NCBI RefSeq assembly: GCF_001570805.1
Contig: NZ_BCSJ01000011.1
Span: 62,001-126,000 of the forward strand
Source: Brevibacterium epidermidis NBRC 14811
GTDB taxonomy: Bacteria; Actinomycetota; Actinomycetes; Actinomycetales; Brevibacteriaceae
DNA length: 64,000 nucleotides
Reading direction: 5' to 3'
Below the pieces are notes generated by a model. That model was not told the origin of the DNA and did no database searches. It was given only the letters and a program-made list of their open reading frames with translations. Every line of letters begins with the position of its first letter. Position 1 is the stretch's first letter. Made by a program: the position numbers and the translations under genes. Positions 42,257-51,547 of the stretch are shown here, in pieces.

Positions 42257-43445
42257 CTTCGGCAGTGCCGGTGCGCAGCATCGCCAGATAAGGCTCCTGC
42301 GGCTGAGTGTGCTCGGTGTCGGCCGACCCGTGTGCGGCGGTGAACGTGACCATCGGGACGCCGTCGGCATGATCGAGGACGAGCAGCGTTTCGTATCCGC
42401 CCGGACCCACCGAATGAGAGCTGCCCGCCGGCAGGTCGAAGACGAGCCGCTCCAGCGGACTGTCGGGTTCGGGTGGACGGTTCATCTCCTGAGCCGCCAC
42501 ATCGGCGAACTGTTCTGCCGTGATGAGGTAGGCCTTGGCCGGCGTCGGTCCGGGTACGGAATGATCGTAGAAGGCCATGCCGCCGCCCCAGACTTTCGAT
42601 TCACCAGCGAAGTAGATCGTCCCGGGCAGATCGATCCCGGCTTCGGCTTGGGGGAGTGTGCCGTCTCTGGCACCCGGATAGGTCACCATCGCTCCTGGCG
42701 GTCGCCCGCCCTGCAGATAGCAGGCGAGCCGATCGCGAGCCATGTTCGATCCGTAGCTGACGTACCACACATGTGTTTGAGACATCTCTTCCATGATGAC
42801 ATCTCGAGTTTGGAGATTGCCGAATCGGGGCCTGTGGCGCGTGCGACGGCGCTGCCGCAGGCTCAGCAATCGGCGGACTAGTTCGGCGCTGCCGGTGATG
42901 GCCAGGGCGATTCCGATGCCCACGGCGACTCCGAGCAGCGGCCGGTCTTCGAAGAGCGTGCCGCCGATGAGTCCGATCCCCGTCGAATAGAGTGCCCAGG
43001 CCAGACTTCCGATTCCGTCCCAGAGCAGGAAGGCGCGGACTGGGAACCCGAGCAGGCCGGAGCCGATGGTCGCCAGACTGCGGCCCCCGGGAACGAACCG
43101 ACCGGCGATGAGCACAGTCCCGCCTCGGTGAGAGAAAGCCGAATGGGCGGAGTCGAGAAGCTTCGCAACCCGAGACCACCGCCACCGCCCGACCTCGGTC
43201 GCAGCGAAACGTCCGACAAGATGAGCCGCCAGATCGCCGAGGAGGGCTCCGGACGCAGCGGCGAGGACGAGCCCTGCCGGGTGCGGCTGCCCCGTCGCGG
43301 CGAAGGTCGCAGCGGTGATGAGCAGAGTCTCCGAGGGCACAATCGGCACGAGCGAATCCAGCGCCGCGGCCACGGCGATGAGCAGGTACACCCACGGAGA
43401 GGCGAGAGTGGCAGTGAGCAGCTCGAGTGCGAAATCCATACTCAT
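42210..43445 (-). CDS. DedA-family membrane protein fused to a gamma-glutamylcyclotransferase-like domain
   Basis: A 411-aa fusion. The N-terminal about 210 residues are a DedA membrane domain: LLIAVAAALDSLVPIVPSETLLI, GALLGDLAAHLVGRF and VLIAGRFVPGGRSLATIGSGLLGF, the typical DedA R-x-x-PG segment. After a basic linker (RQRRRTRHRPRFGN) comes a domain with WYVSYGSNMARDRLACYL, the YGSN signature of gamma-glutamylcyclotransferases, and IYFAGESKVWGGGMAFYD with the candidate catalytic Glu. No stop separates them, although an internal ATG (MEEMSQTHVWYVSYGSNM) could also start the second half alone. Start ATG 43445. Confidence 0.8.
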   Translation of the reverse strand: MSMDFALELLTATLASPWVYLLIAVAAALDSLVPIVPSETLLITAATFAATGQPHPAGLVLAAASGALLGDLAAHLVGRFAATEVGRWRWSRVAKLLDSAHSAFSHRGGTVLIAGRFVPGGRSLATIGSGLLGFPVRAFLLWDGIGSLAWALYSTGIGLIGGTLFEDRPLLGVAVGIGIALAITGSAELVRRLLSLRQRRRTRHRPRFGNLQTRDVIMEEMSQTHVWYVSYGSNMARDRLACYLQGGRPPGAMVTYPGARDGTLPQAEAGIDLPGTIYFAGESKVWGGGMAFYDHSVPGPTPAKAYLITAEQFADVAAQEMNRPPEPDSPLERLVFDLPAGSSHSVGPGGYETLLVLDHADGVPMVTFTAAHGSADTEHTQPQEPYLAMLRTGTAEVRAASGLRLLAAAQV

Positions 43446-43593
43446 CCACGCTAGGCACCCGGAGGCGGGGTCGGTACGCGGCCGGGCACAATGTCGGAGC
43501 GGTCGACCGGCAGGCACTATTGCGGAAAACCGGAATCCGAGACTGCGGTCGAACCCCCTGTGAGTCGGCGATCGGCGTTGCTACGATCGATTC

Positions 43594-44784
43594 ATGCCCT
43601 GGCCGAGCGCGCTGTCCACCCGCCTTCCTCCCGAAGTACGGATGTTCGCCGCGCGGTGGACGCGGTCCGTCCTCGCTGTCGTGTGGGGTGGTCTGCTGTG
43701 CCTGCCGCTTGTCATCACCTCCGTTCTCCCGCCCACCTCACGCGTGGCCACGAGAGTCCGGGGCTGGGAACTCGCCCGGCACTCCCGCGGATTCGGACTC
43801 GTCCTCGCATCTGCACCGATGAAACGGCGATTCCTGCTCGGCAACGGCCTCGTCGCAGGTCTCGCCATCATCCCCACGGCGAACCTCCTCGGCGGATTCT
43901 TCGTCGTCACTCTCGGTTCGCTCTTCCAGGGATTCTTCATCGGGGGAGCCGTCAACATCGGGTTCGACATGTGGTCGATCTCCCAGCCGACGCTTTTCGT
44001 CGGTGTCCTCTACGGGGCGGCGAACCTCATCGGAGCTATCGCCCTGGCCGAGGCGGCAAGTTGGGCGCACAGTCGCGTCGATGCGCATTTCGTCGAGGTG
44101 GAGCGCCCCTTCGCCGTCTACACTCGCATCAGTGAGCTGCTGACGACCCGCCGCGGAGTCGTTCTCGCCATCGACGAGGAACGACGCCGGATCGAACGCG
44201 ACCTGCATGACGGTGTGCAGCAGAACGTCGTTTCCCTGTCCGTGCTCATCGCTCGCGCCAGACGTGCCACTGACCCGGAGAAGACCGAAGCCCTGCTCGA
44301 CGATGCGCTGGTCCAGTCCCAGGACCTCATCGACGAGATGCGGGAAGTCGCCTGGCGGGTCTATCCCACAGCGCTGGACGAGCATGGGCTTCGTCCAGTG
44401 CTCGAGAGGATTGCCGGTCGCAGTCCCGTGCCGTTGACCCTCGTGGCCGTGCCGGACGGCAGATTCCCGCCCGCAGTGGAATCTGCAGCTTACTTCGTCG
44501 TCCGTGAGGCTGTGACGAACGTCGTCAAACACGCCGAGGCGACCGCGATCACGGTGGGCATCGTCGCCGAGGCGCAGACGACGCTGACCGTGACCATCTC
44601 CGATGACGGTGTCGGCGGAGCCGATCCGCGCGGGGGAGGACTCCAAGGGCTTGCGCGGCGGGTCGGTGCCCTCGATGGGAGTCTCGAAGTCGACTCCGCA
44701 GACGGCACAGGCACCACAGTGAGCGCCCGGATCCCGCTTGGAACCGAAGCACAGATGGGCAGCACGAAGAGTGAGAAGAGCTAG
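43594..44784 (+). CDS. Sensor histidine kinase (NarL/DesK type)
   Basis: A 396-aa kinase: N-terminal 180 residues with four hydrophobic helices (SVLAVVWGGLLCLPLVIT; LLGNGLVAGLAIIPTANLL; LFQGFFIGGAVNIGF; LFVGVLYGAANLIGAIAL); then HisKA_3 EERRRIERDLHDGVQQNVVSLSVL with the phospho-His; then HATPase YFVVREAVTNVVKHAEA (N box), SDDGVGGADPRGGGLQGL (G boxes). It signals to the response regulator 8 bp downstream. The stimulus is unknown. Confidence 0.9.
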   Translation: MPWPSALSTRLPPEVRMFAARWTRSVLAVVWGGLLCLPLVITSVLPPTSRVATRVRGWELARHSRGFGLVLASAPMKRRFLLGNGLVAGLAIIPTANLLGGFFVVTLGSLFQGFFIGGAVNIGFDMWSISQPTLFVGVLYGAANLIGAIALAEAASWAHSRVDAHFVEVERPFAVYTRISELLTTRRGVVLAIDEERRRIERDLHDGVQQNVVSLSVLIARARRATDPEKTEALLDDALVQSQDLIDEMREVAWRVYPTALDEHGLRPVLERIAGRSPVPLTLVAVPDGRFPPAVESAAYFVVREAVTNVVKHAEATAITVGIVAEAQTTLTVTISDDGVGGADPRGGGLQGLARRVGALDGSLEVDSADGTGTTVSARIPLGTEAQMGSTKSEKS

Positions 44785-44792
44785 AGGTGACC

Positions 44793-45467
44793 ATGACAGA
44801 GACACAGTCGGAGAATCAGATGCGCGTCGTCCTCGCAGATGATGCGGTGCTGCTGCGTGAAGGCGTCCGCAGTCTGCTCGAAGACGAAGGGATCAGCGTC
44901 GTCGCGTCCGTCGGAGACGGAGGGGAGCTGCTGCGGGCGGTCGCCGAGCTGCGACCGACCCTGGCGATCGTCGACGTGCGGATGCCGCCGACTCACACCA
45001 CTGAAGGACTGGAAGCCGCGTTGGCGATCAAACGACGCTTTCCGGACATCGGCGTGCTCGTGCTCAGCCAATACGTGCTGCGCGAGTATGCGACGGAGCT
45101 TCTGAGCACCGAGTCCGTGGGCGTCGGCTACCTGTTGAAGAATCGGGTGACGGACATCGACCGGTTCCTCGAGTCCGTTCATCGGATTGCCGAGGGCGGA
45201 ACGGTCATCGATCCCGACGTCGTCCGTCAGCTGCTCACCACCTCGGAGAGGCAGAACACGCTGTCGACACTGACCCCGCGGGAAAGCGAAGTGCTCGAAG
45301 CGATGGCTGAGGGGCTATCGAACCGGGGCATCGGCGAGCGGCTCTACGTATCGGTCAGCTCCGTCGAGAAGGCCATCAGCGCGATCTTCGACAAACTCGG
45401 CCTGCAAGCGGGGGAGACGACGAGCCGCCGGGTCGAGGCAGTGCTCGCCTACCTCGACCGGGAGTGA
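44793..45467 (+). CDS. LuxR/NarL-family response regulator
   Basis: A 224-aa regulator: receiver with acidic pocket VVLADDAVLLREGV, phospho-acceptor Asp in LAIVDVRMPP, Lys in YLLKNRV; C-terminal GerE helix-turn-helix LTPRESEVLEAMAEGLSNRGIGERLYVSVSSVEKAISAIFDKLGL. ATG 44793 follows AGAGGTGACC. Partner of the kinase at 43594. Target genes are not evident; the adjacent lldD-like gene is a candidate. Confidence 0.9.
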   Translation: MTETQSENQMRVVLADDAVLLREGVRSLLEDEGISVVASVGDGGELLRAVAELRPTLAIVDVRMPPTHTTEGLEAALAIKRRFPDIGVLVLSQYVLREYATELLSTESVGVGYLLKNRVTDIDRFLESVHRIAEGGTVIDPDVVRQLLTTSERQNTLSTLTPRESEVLEAMAEGLSNRGIGERLYVSVSSVEKAISAIFDKLGLQAGETTSRRVEAVLAYLDRE

Positions 45468-45514
45468 AAGAATCGGACCGTTGACTGCCACCTGGGCCGA
45501 GAACGAGGAGAGAA

Positions 45515-46768
45515 ATGAAACGTCGACTGCCTGATCTCAAAGAGCTTGCCCCCTTGCTGCAGTTCGACCTGCCTCGCCTCGATCGGGTCGCCGCGAGGTT
45601 GGAGTCGGCCGCAGACATCTGGGACCTCCGTCGCATCGCCAAGCGGGTGACGCCGACGGCTCCGTTCGACTATGTCGACGGTGCTGCTCTGGATGAGCGG
45701 ACATTGGCGAAGAACCGTGACGCGTTGGGCAACGTCGAGCTTCTTCCCCGCATCCTCCACGGAGTCGACGCCCCGGATACGTCGACGACGATCGCCGGCA
45801 CCCGAACCGCACTGCCCTTCGGCATCGCCCCGACCGGCTACACGCGCATGATGCACTCCGAAGGCGAAGTCGCCGGAGTGAGGGCGGCGGCGAAGGCCGG
45901 AATCCCGTTCTCGCTGTCGACGATGGGCACGACCTCGGTCGAAGACGTCGCGCAGGCGGCACCGGATTCCACCCGGTGGTTCCAGCTCTACCTGTGGAAG
46001 GACCGGCAGCGCAGCCTCGACCTGATCCAGCGGGCCGCCGCCAGCGGATACGAGACACTGCTGGTCACCGTCGACACCCCGATCACCGGTCAGCGTCTGC
46101 GCGATCACCGCAACGGCCTGACGATCCCACCCCGACTGACGCTGGGGACCATCCTCGACGCCTCCTATCGTCCCGGGTGGTGGTTCAACTTCCTCACCAC
46201 CGAACCGCCGAAGTACGCGTCACTGTCGAACACCTCTCAATCGCTGGCAGAGATGACGAAGACGATGTTCGATCCGACGCTCGACCTCGACGACCTCCGG
46301 TGGATCCGCGAACAATGGAACGGACGACTGTTCGTCAAGGGCATTCTCACCGCCGAGGATGCCCAGCGCGCCCAATCCGTCGGCGCCGATGGACTCGTCG
46401 TCTCCAACCACGGCGGCCGCCAACTCGATCGGGCTCCGGACTCGCTGACCTCACTGGTCGAAGTCCGTGCGGAGGTCGGACCGGAGATGGAGCTGATCTT
46501 CGACTCCGGGATCATGTCCGGCACCGACGTCGTCGCCGCACTGTGCGCCGGGGCGGACTTCGTGCTCATCGGCCGGGCGTATCTCTACGGCCTCATGGCC
46601 GGCGGTCAGCGAGGCGTTGAGAGGGCGATCGCCCTCATCCAGCAGGAGATCCTCACCGCCATGGGACTCATGGGGGCCCGCAGCCTCTCCGATCTCGGTC
46701 CCGACCTCGTTCGAGGACTGCCTCAGGCACCGGCCTCAGACCGGAACCTGCCGGCCGACACCATGTGA
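45515..46768 (+). CDS. lldD: FMN-dependent alpha-hydroxy-acid dehydrogenase (L-lactate type)
   Basis: A 417-aa FMN enzyme: FDYVDGAALDERTLAKNRDAL, ILHGVDAPDTSTTIAGTRTALPFGIAPTGYTRMMH, LYLWKDRQRSLDLI, VTVDTPITGQRLRDHRNG, FVKGILTAEDAQRA with the FMN Lys, SNHGGRQLDRAPDSL with the catalytic His, and LIFDSGIMSGTDVVAAL. Oxidises L-lactate or a related hydroxy acid. It lies 47 bp after the response regulator. Convergent with the TetR gene. Confidence 0.9.
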   Translation: MKRRLPDLKELAPLLQFDLPRLDRVAARLESAADIWDLRRIAKRVTPTAPFDYVDGAALDERTLAKNRDALGNVELLPRILHGVDAPDTSTTIAGTRTALPFGIAPTGYTRMMHSEGEVAGVRAAAKAGIPFSLSTMGTTSVEDVAQAAPDSTRWFQLYLWKDRQRSLDLIQRAAASGYETLLVTVDTPITGQRLRDHRNGLTIPPRLTLGTILDASYRPGWWFNFLTTEPPKYASLSNTSQSLAEMTKTMFDPTLDLDDLRWIREQWNGRLFVKGILTAEDAQRAQSVGADGLVVSNHGGRQLDRAPDSLTSLVEVRAEVGPEMELIFDSGIMSGTDVVAALCAGADFVLIGRAYLYGLMAGGQRGVERAIALIQQEILTAMGLMGARSLSDLGPDLVRGLPQAPASDRNLPADTM

Positions 46769-46775
46769 GCCTCGG

Positions 46776-47384
46776 TCAGACCTGCAGCAGGCGTGTGAGC
46801 AGTCGGAACTGATGGACCGAGACCTCCTCGGAATCGACGGCTGCATTGTCGTTCTCCATCAGCGTGAGAGCCCATTCATCGAAGGTGCGCAGCAGTGAGA
46901 ACACCGTCAGGGTCTGGAGTTCGAGCGGACACTCGGCATCAATCGCCTCGACCTTACGCCCGACGGTGAGCATGGAGCGTACCCATTCTTCGACTCGGCC
47001 GGCGAGCTCCCGGACCGCGGGACTGTCCGGATTCGCATAGACGATGTGCCACAGACGCGTGAGCTCGGGGCTCTCAGGCCATGTTCGCGCAACGTCCTCC
47101 CAGACCGAGCGTGCTCGGTCCCAGAACCCGTCTGAGAAAGTCTCCGGAGCAGGCGGTGTCCAGAACCGGCCGGCGGATGCAGCGAGATCGGCGACGACGA
47201 GGGCGAAGAGGTCGTCCTTCGAGTCGACGACATGGTAGAAGGAGCTCTTGCTCATCCCGCACGTGGAGATGATGCGATTGAGCGACGCCTCCTCGAACGT
47301 TCGCGAAGCGAATTCTCGCGCGGCGGCATCGATGAGTGCGGCGCGCTTCTCGGGGCGCATACGCGCCAACGCAGTCTCGGACAC
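46776..47384 (-). CDS. TetR-family regulator of the monooxygenase
   Basis: A 202-aa TetR protein: RAALIDAAAREFASRTFEEASLNRIISTCGMSKSSFYHVVDSKDDLF, the helix-turn-helix. Start GTG 47384; ATG 47360 is an alternative. The intergenic space to the divergent monooxygenase gene holds two identical half-site operators (47416-47431, 47449-47464), so this protein probably represses both genes until a ligand, perhaps an aromatic substrate, is present. Confidence 0.88.
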   Translation of the reverse strand: MSETALARMRPEKRAALIDAAAREFASRTFEEASLNRIISTCGMSKSSFYHVVDSKDDLFALVVADLAASAGRFWTPPAPETFSDGFWDRARSVWEDVARTWPESPELTRLWHIVYANPDSPAVRELAGRVEEWVRSMLTVGRKVEAIDAECPLELQTLTVFSLLRTFDEWALTLMENDNAAVDSEEVSVHQFRLLTRLLQV

Positions 47385-47415
47385 GTCGTCAGTGTAGCAA
47401 TCGCCATCCAGTCTA

Positions 47416-47431
47416 TGGACCATCCGGTCCA
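47416..47431. promoter_or_regulatory. TetR operator, site 1
   Basis: TGGACC-ATCC-GGTCCA, perfect 6-bp arms. The centre is 33 bp (about three helical turns) from the second site. Confidence 0.7.
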
Positions 47432-47448
47432 GTCGGTGATATCGTGTG

Positions 47449-47464
47449 TGGACCACTCGGTCCA
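47449..47464. promoter_or_regulatory. TetR operator, site 2
   Basis: TGGACC-ACTC-GGTCCA, the same arms as site 1. It lies 46 bp upstream of the monooxygenase start. Confidence 0.7.
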
Positions 47465-47509
47465 CAGTGGAACCGCCATATCGGATCGGGCTGAGGAGGG
47501 AGTCCACGC

Positions 47510-48856
47510 ATGATCATCGCGGCAACGGTCGATGGCCAGCTGAAAGACGTGCGTCCAGAAGAGCCGCGCGTCCTCATCGTCGGAGCCGGAATCGCAGGAA
47601 TCGCCCTGGCTCAGCTGCTTCGGGGTCGCGGGATGCACCCGGTCCTCATCGACCGCTCGGCCGACTCCGGTCGGATGATCGGTGACAACCGTGCCGGATA
47701 TATGCTCGCCCTCATGCCGATGGTCGATCCCATCATCGATGAACTCGATTGCCGGGAGGCCTACCTCGAAGCCAGCGTCGGCATCGACCGCTATATCGCC
47801 CATGTGCATACCGGCAGAGTCCTCAGGCAGGACCACCTCGGTGACCTGCTGGCCGATTACGGCGACTACCGCGGAATCTCCCGCGCAGCGCTACTCGACG
47901 TGCTCACCGACGGCGACTGCCCGATCGCGTTCGGCACTACGGTGACGGAACTGTCCGAGGGCGGCGCCACTGTGACTCTGGCCCAAGGAGACCAAGGAGA
48001 CCAAGGAGACCAGGAGTCGGAGCACGAATTCGATGTCGTCGTCATTGCTGACGGAATGAATTCCCGCACCCGCGAACTCGCCACCGGCAAGGCCGGCCCA
48101 ACCGAATCCGCCAAGCCCGCCTCGACCGACTCCAGAATTCACGCCACAACCGACCCCGGCAGGCCCTCGCCCGTGTCGTCAGTGGACACAACCTGGGGCG
48201 GATGGGTCTGCTGGGCCGAAGCCGATGATGATCAGAGTGCCGTCGATGAGATCTGGGGCGACGGGTTCTTCTTCGGCATGTATCCGGTCGAGGGGGCGGT
48301 CGGCGTCTTCCTCGGCTGTCCCGACACTCGGCAGCCGCTCGGCCCACGCCGATTCGCCGGGGAAGTCCGCAGCCGTCTCACGGAGCTGACTCCACGGATC
48401 GACGCCTGTCTCACCGCGGTCGCGGAGGCCGAATCACCCTTCTTCTGGCCGCTGCGGGATTCACGGGCACGCCGCTGGAGCCACGGGCGGACCGTTCTGC
48501 TCGGCGACGCGGCGGCCGGGTTCCTGCCCACGGCCGGAATCGGCGCCGGCATGGCGATGGAATCGGCCGGAGTGCTCGCCGACGAACTCTCCGCCCTGGG
48601 CGATCGGCCCAGCACGGCCTCAAGCGCGGACAGTTCGGCCGCCTCCGGAACGGTGACCGCGCTCGAGCGCTTCGAAGCCCGCCAACGACCGCGTGTCGAG
48701 GCCGCTCACGACAATTCGCGGTCTCTGGCCCGACTGATGTTCGGCCGGTCCAGACTCTTCGCCTTCGCCCGCGACCAGGCGTTCCGCGTCATCAGCATCC
48801 GCTCCGCGCTCAAGCCGATTCTGCAGCTGCTCGAATCCCCGCCTGAGCGGATGTGA
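47510..48856 (+). CDS. FAD-dependent monooxygenase (PHBH-like)
   Basis: A 448-aa flavoprotein: VLIVGAGIAGIALAQLLRGRG (GxGxxG), a DVVVIADGMNSRTREL motif (DG), and GRTVLLGDAAAGFLPTAGIGAGMAMESAGVLADEL (GD). These three are the hallmarks of single-component aromatic hydroxylases. A loop carries GDQGDQGDQ, encoded by three tandem GGAGACCAA units, and a Ser/Ala-rich insert (SSADSSAASG) lies near the end. Substrate unknown. Divergent from its probable repressor. Confidence 0.87.
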   Translation: MIIAATVDGQLKDVRPEEPRVLIVGAGIAGIALAQLLRGRGMHPVLIDRSADSGRMIGDNRAGYMLALMPMVDPIIDELDCREAYLEASVGIDRYIAHVHTGRVLRQDHLGDLLADYGDYRGISRAALLDVLTDGDCPIAFGTTVTELSEGGATVTLAQGDQGDQGDQESEHEFDVVVIADGMNSRTRELATGKAGPTESAKPASTDSRIHATTDPGRPSPVSSVDTTWGGWVCWAEADDDQSAVDEIWGDGFFFGMYPVEGAVGVFLGCPDTRQPLGPRRFAGEVRSRLTELTPRIDACLTAVAEAESPFFWPLRDSRARRWSHGRTVLLGDAAAGFLPTAGIGAGMAMESAGVLADELSALGDRPSTASSADSSAASGTVTALERFEARQRPRVEAAHDNSRSLARLMFGRSRLFAFARDQAFRVISIRSALKPILQLLESPPERM

Positions 48857-48962
48857 CCCTCCTCCCACCCTGCGTCCCCACCGGCCGCGAACGGGCTCGT
48901 GTGTGGTAGGAATGGCCAGGGTCCTCGTGCGCGGACCTGCCGAACCACGAACGAGGATGACC

Positions 48963-50441
48963 ATGGGAATGACAGCCGCCTCGGCGAGCGAAGAACGCCG
49001 ACTCCGACGGGGACTGAAGTCTCGCCACCTGCAGATGATCGCCATCGGAGGCGCCATCGGCACCGGACTCTTCCTCGGCTCCGGCGGCACGATCTCCCAG
49101 GCCGGACCCGGCGGTGCGCTGCTGGCCTACGCCGCGATCGGCATCATGGTCCTCTTCGTCATGCAGTCCCTCGGCGAGATGTCGACACACCTGCCCGTCG
49201 CCGGATCCTTCCACACCTACGGCACCAAATACGTCAGCCCCTCATTCGGCTTCGCCATGGGCTGGAACTACTGGTTCAACTGGGCGATCACCTTGGCCGC
49301 CGAACTCGTCGCCGCCGGTGTCATCATGTCCTTCTGGTTCCCCGATGTGCCGTCGTGGATCTGGGCAGCGGTCTTCCTCATCCTCCTCGCCGGGCTGAAC
49401 TTCCTGTCCGCGAAAGCCTTCGGCGAAGGCGAATTCTGGTTCGCCGCCATCAAGGTCACTGCCGTCCTGGCGTTCCTCGTCCTCGGCGTGCTCATGATCT
49501 TCGGCATCCTCGGGGGAACCTCACCCGGAATGAGCAACTGGACGACGGGCGAGGCTCCGTTCGTCGGCGGATGGATGTCCGTCATCAGCGTGTTCATGAT
49601 CGCAGGGTTCTCTTTCCAGGGCACCGAACTCGTCGGCGTCACCGCAGGGGAGTCGGAGAATCCCCGCAAGGACATGCCGCGAGCCATCCGCACCGTGTTC
49701 TGGCGCATCATGCTCTTCTACATCGGCGCCATCGCCGTCATCGGCTTCCTCCTGCCCTACACGGACCCCTCCCTGCTGGCCTCGGCGAACAACGAAGACA
49801 TCACCGCCTCACCGTTCACCCTCGTCTTCGAACGCGCAGGCATCGCCGTAGCCGCCGGGATGATGAACGCCGTCATCCTCACCGCGATCCTGTCAGCCGG
49901 CAATTCCGGCCTCTACGCCTCCACCCGCATGCTCTATGCCATGGCCAAAGAGGGAACCGCGCCGAGGCTGTTCGCCCTACTCAACGAACGCGGAGTCCCC
50001 GTCATGGCACTGCTGGCCACCGCCATGATCGGCTTGTTCGGATTCCTCACCGAGATCATGGGCGACGGTGGAGCCTATACCTGGCTGATGAACGTCTCCG
50101 GACTCTCCGGCTTCATCGTCTGGGTCGGCATCGCATGGTGTCACTTCCGGTTCCGCCGCGCCTACGTGCGGCAGGGGCATGCCGTTGCCGACCTGCCCTA
50201 CCGGGCGCCGCTGTTCCCGATCGGCCCGGTCATCGCGCTCATCATGCTCATCGTCGTCATCATCGGCCAGAATGTGCAGGCCATCGTCAACGGCCAGCTG
50301 CTCCAGGTGGCCAGCGCCTATGCGGGGCTTCCGGCGTTCCTGCTCCTGTGGATCATCCACCGCATCGTCACCGGCCGGCGCTCACGCATGGTCGCTCTCG
50401 ATGACATGGGCGTCGAGGGACTCGAGATCAAGGCACCCTGA
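48963..50441 (+). CDS. Amino-acid permease (APC family, LysP/AroP type)
   Basis: A 492-aa twelve-helix transporter. RGLKSRHLQMIAIGGAIGTGLFLGSG is the AAT signature, followed by PGGALLAYAAIGIMVLFVMQSLGEM, SFHTYGTKYVSPSFGFAMGWNYWFNWAI, and FSFQGTELVGVTAGESENPRKDMP. Uses the proton gradient to import an amino acid; the subgroup suggests lysine or an aromatic. ATG 48963 (MGMTAASASE) follows GAGG. Confidence 0.9.
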   Translation: MGMTAASASEERRLRRGLKSRHLQMIAIGGAIGTGLFLGSGGTISQAGPGGALLAYAAIGIMVLFVMQSLGEMSTHLPVAGSFHTYGTKYVSPSFGFAMGWNYWFNWAITLAAELVAAGVIMSFWFPDVPSWIWAAVFLILLAGLNFLSAKAFGEGEFWFAAIKVTAVLAFLVLGVLMIFGILGGTSPGMSNWTTGEAPFVGGWMSVISVFMIAGFSFQGTELVGVTAGESENPRKDMPRAIRTVFWRIMLFYIGAIAVIGFLLPYTDPSLLASANNEDITASPFTLVFERAGIAVAAGMMNAVILTAILSAGNSGLYASTRMLYAMAKEGTAPRLFALLNERGVPVMALLATAMIGLFGFLTEIMGDGGAYTWLMNVSGLSGFIVWVGIAWCHFRFRRAYVRQGHAVADLPYRAPLFPIGPVIALIMLIVVIIGQNVQAIVNGQLLQVASAYAGLPAFLLLWIIHRIVTGRRSRMVALDDMGVEGLEIKAP

Positions 50442-50504
50442 TCCGAGAGTCGGAACCTCGCCGAGGCGACACTTCGGTGGGAATCGCGCCGCCGGAAAGA
50501 TGAG

Positions 50505-50523
50505 TTAAGCTAGGCTCGCCTAA
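50505..50523 (+). promoter_or_regulatory. Iron box (DtxR/IdeR type)
   Basis: TTAAGCTAGGCTCGCCTAA matches 14 of 19 consensus positions. It ends 18 bp before the ATG of the siderophore-binding lipoprotein. Confidence 0.75.
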
Positions 50524-50541
50524 CTACTCAAGAAGGATTCC

Positions 50542-51498
50542 ATGCGCCGTATTCTCGCCCCAGTGATTGCCTCTGTTCTCGTCCTCGCCGGCTGCGGCGG
50601 AGGAACGGATTCAGCCGACGAAGCCTCGGGCCCCACCGTTGACACGAAGTTCGGCGCCGTCGAGGTGCCCGCCGACCCGCAGAAGGTCGTGGCGCTGGGA
50701 TGGGGAGATGCCGAGACCGCTCTGGCGCTCGGAGTCCAGCCCGTCGGCGCGTCCGACTGGGTCGAGTTCGGCGGCAAAGGCGTCGGTCCCTGGGCCGAAG
50801 ACCTCTACGACGAAGCCCCGGAGATCATCGCGACGATGGAACCCGACTACGAGGCCATTGCCGCGCTCGAGCCCGATGTCATTCTCGACACGAACAGCTC
50901 CGGAGAGAAGGAGCGCTACGACCGCCTCTCCGAGATCGCTCCCACGGTCGGAGTGCCAGAAGGCGGCGACAACTACCTGACGACGATGGACCAGCAGGTC
51001 GACCTCGTCTCCCAGGCGCTCGGCAAGGAAGACGACGGGAAGAAGCTGCTCGACGACCTCGACAACACCTACGCCGATGCGCGCGAAGCCCATCCGGAGT
51101 TCAAGGACAAGTCCGTGACCGTGGCAGCGAAGACCTCCGAGGGATGGGGTGCCTACGTCGAGGAATCAGGTCGCGTGCAGGTCATGGAGCAGCTCGGCTT
51201 CAAGCAGTCCGAGACGATCTCCGGAATGAAGGCGGAGGGCTTCTCCGTGCCGATCTCCGAGGAGAACCTCGATCAGCTCGACGCGGACCTGCTCCTGACG
51301 TTCCCGATCTACATCGAGGACAAGGATGTCACCGAGGATGCTGCCTACAAGCGCATTCCTGCCGTCAAGGACGGGCACGACCTCGTTCTGACCAACGACA
51401 ATGACGACATCCGCAAGGCATTCTCACTCAACTCGATCCTCTCGGCCAAGTACACCGCGGAGGAGCTCCCGGGACTCATCGCCGACAAGGTGAAGTAA
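50542..51498 (+). CDS. Siderophore-binding lipoprotein (FepB/FecB type)
   Basis: A 318-aa lipoprotein: MRRILAPVIASVLVLAGC with the lipobox, acidic tether, then a class-III periplasmic-binding fold: VEVPADPQKVVALGWGDAETALALG, EIIATMEPDYEAIAALEPDVILDT, YDRLSEIAPTV, KRIPAVKDGHDLVL. It captures ferric siderophore at the surface for the permease pair at 54999-57166, or for another system. Its own iron box precedes the gene. Confidence 0.9.
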   Translation: MRRILAPVIASVLVLAGCGGGTDSADEASGPTVDTKFGAVEVPADPQKVVALGWGDAETALALGVQPVGASDWVEFGGKGVGPWAEDLYDEAPEIIATMEPDYEAIAALEPDVILDTNSSGEKERYDRLSEIAPTVGVPEGGDNYLTTMDQQVDLVSQALGKEDDGKKLLDDLDNTYADAREAHPEFKDKSVTVAAKTSEGWGAYVEESGRVQVMEQLGFKQSETISGMKAEGFSVPISEENLDQLDADLLLTFPIYIEDKDVTEDAAYKRIPAVKDGHDLVLTNDNDDIRKAFSLNSILSAKYTAEELPGLIADKVK

Positions 51499-51547
51499 CC
51501 GACTGACGAGCGCTGCTGCGCGCCCCTGCGCAGAACTTAAGCAGAAC

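Noticed and set aside
47987..48013. Three GGAGACCAA units as a possible CRISPR or regulatory repeat
   Set aside because: They are nine-base in-frame units inside the monooxygenase coding sequence (GDQ repeats), a simple slippage expansion.
48899..50404. A 501-codon plus-strand frame over the amino-acid permease
   Set aside because: Rich in Arg and His and in another frame of the permease, which has the full family signature.
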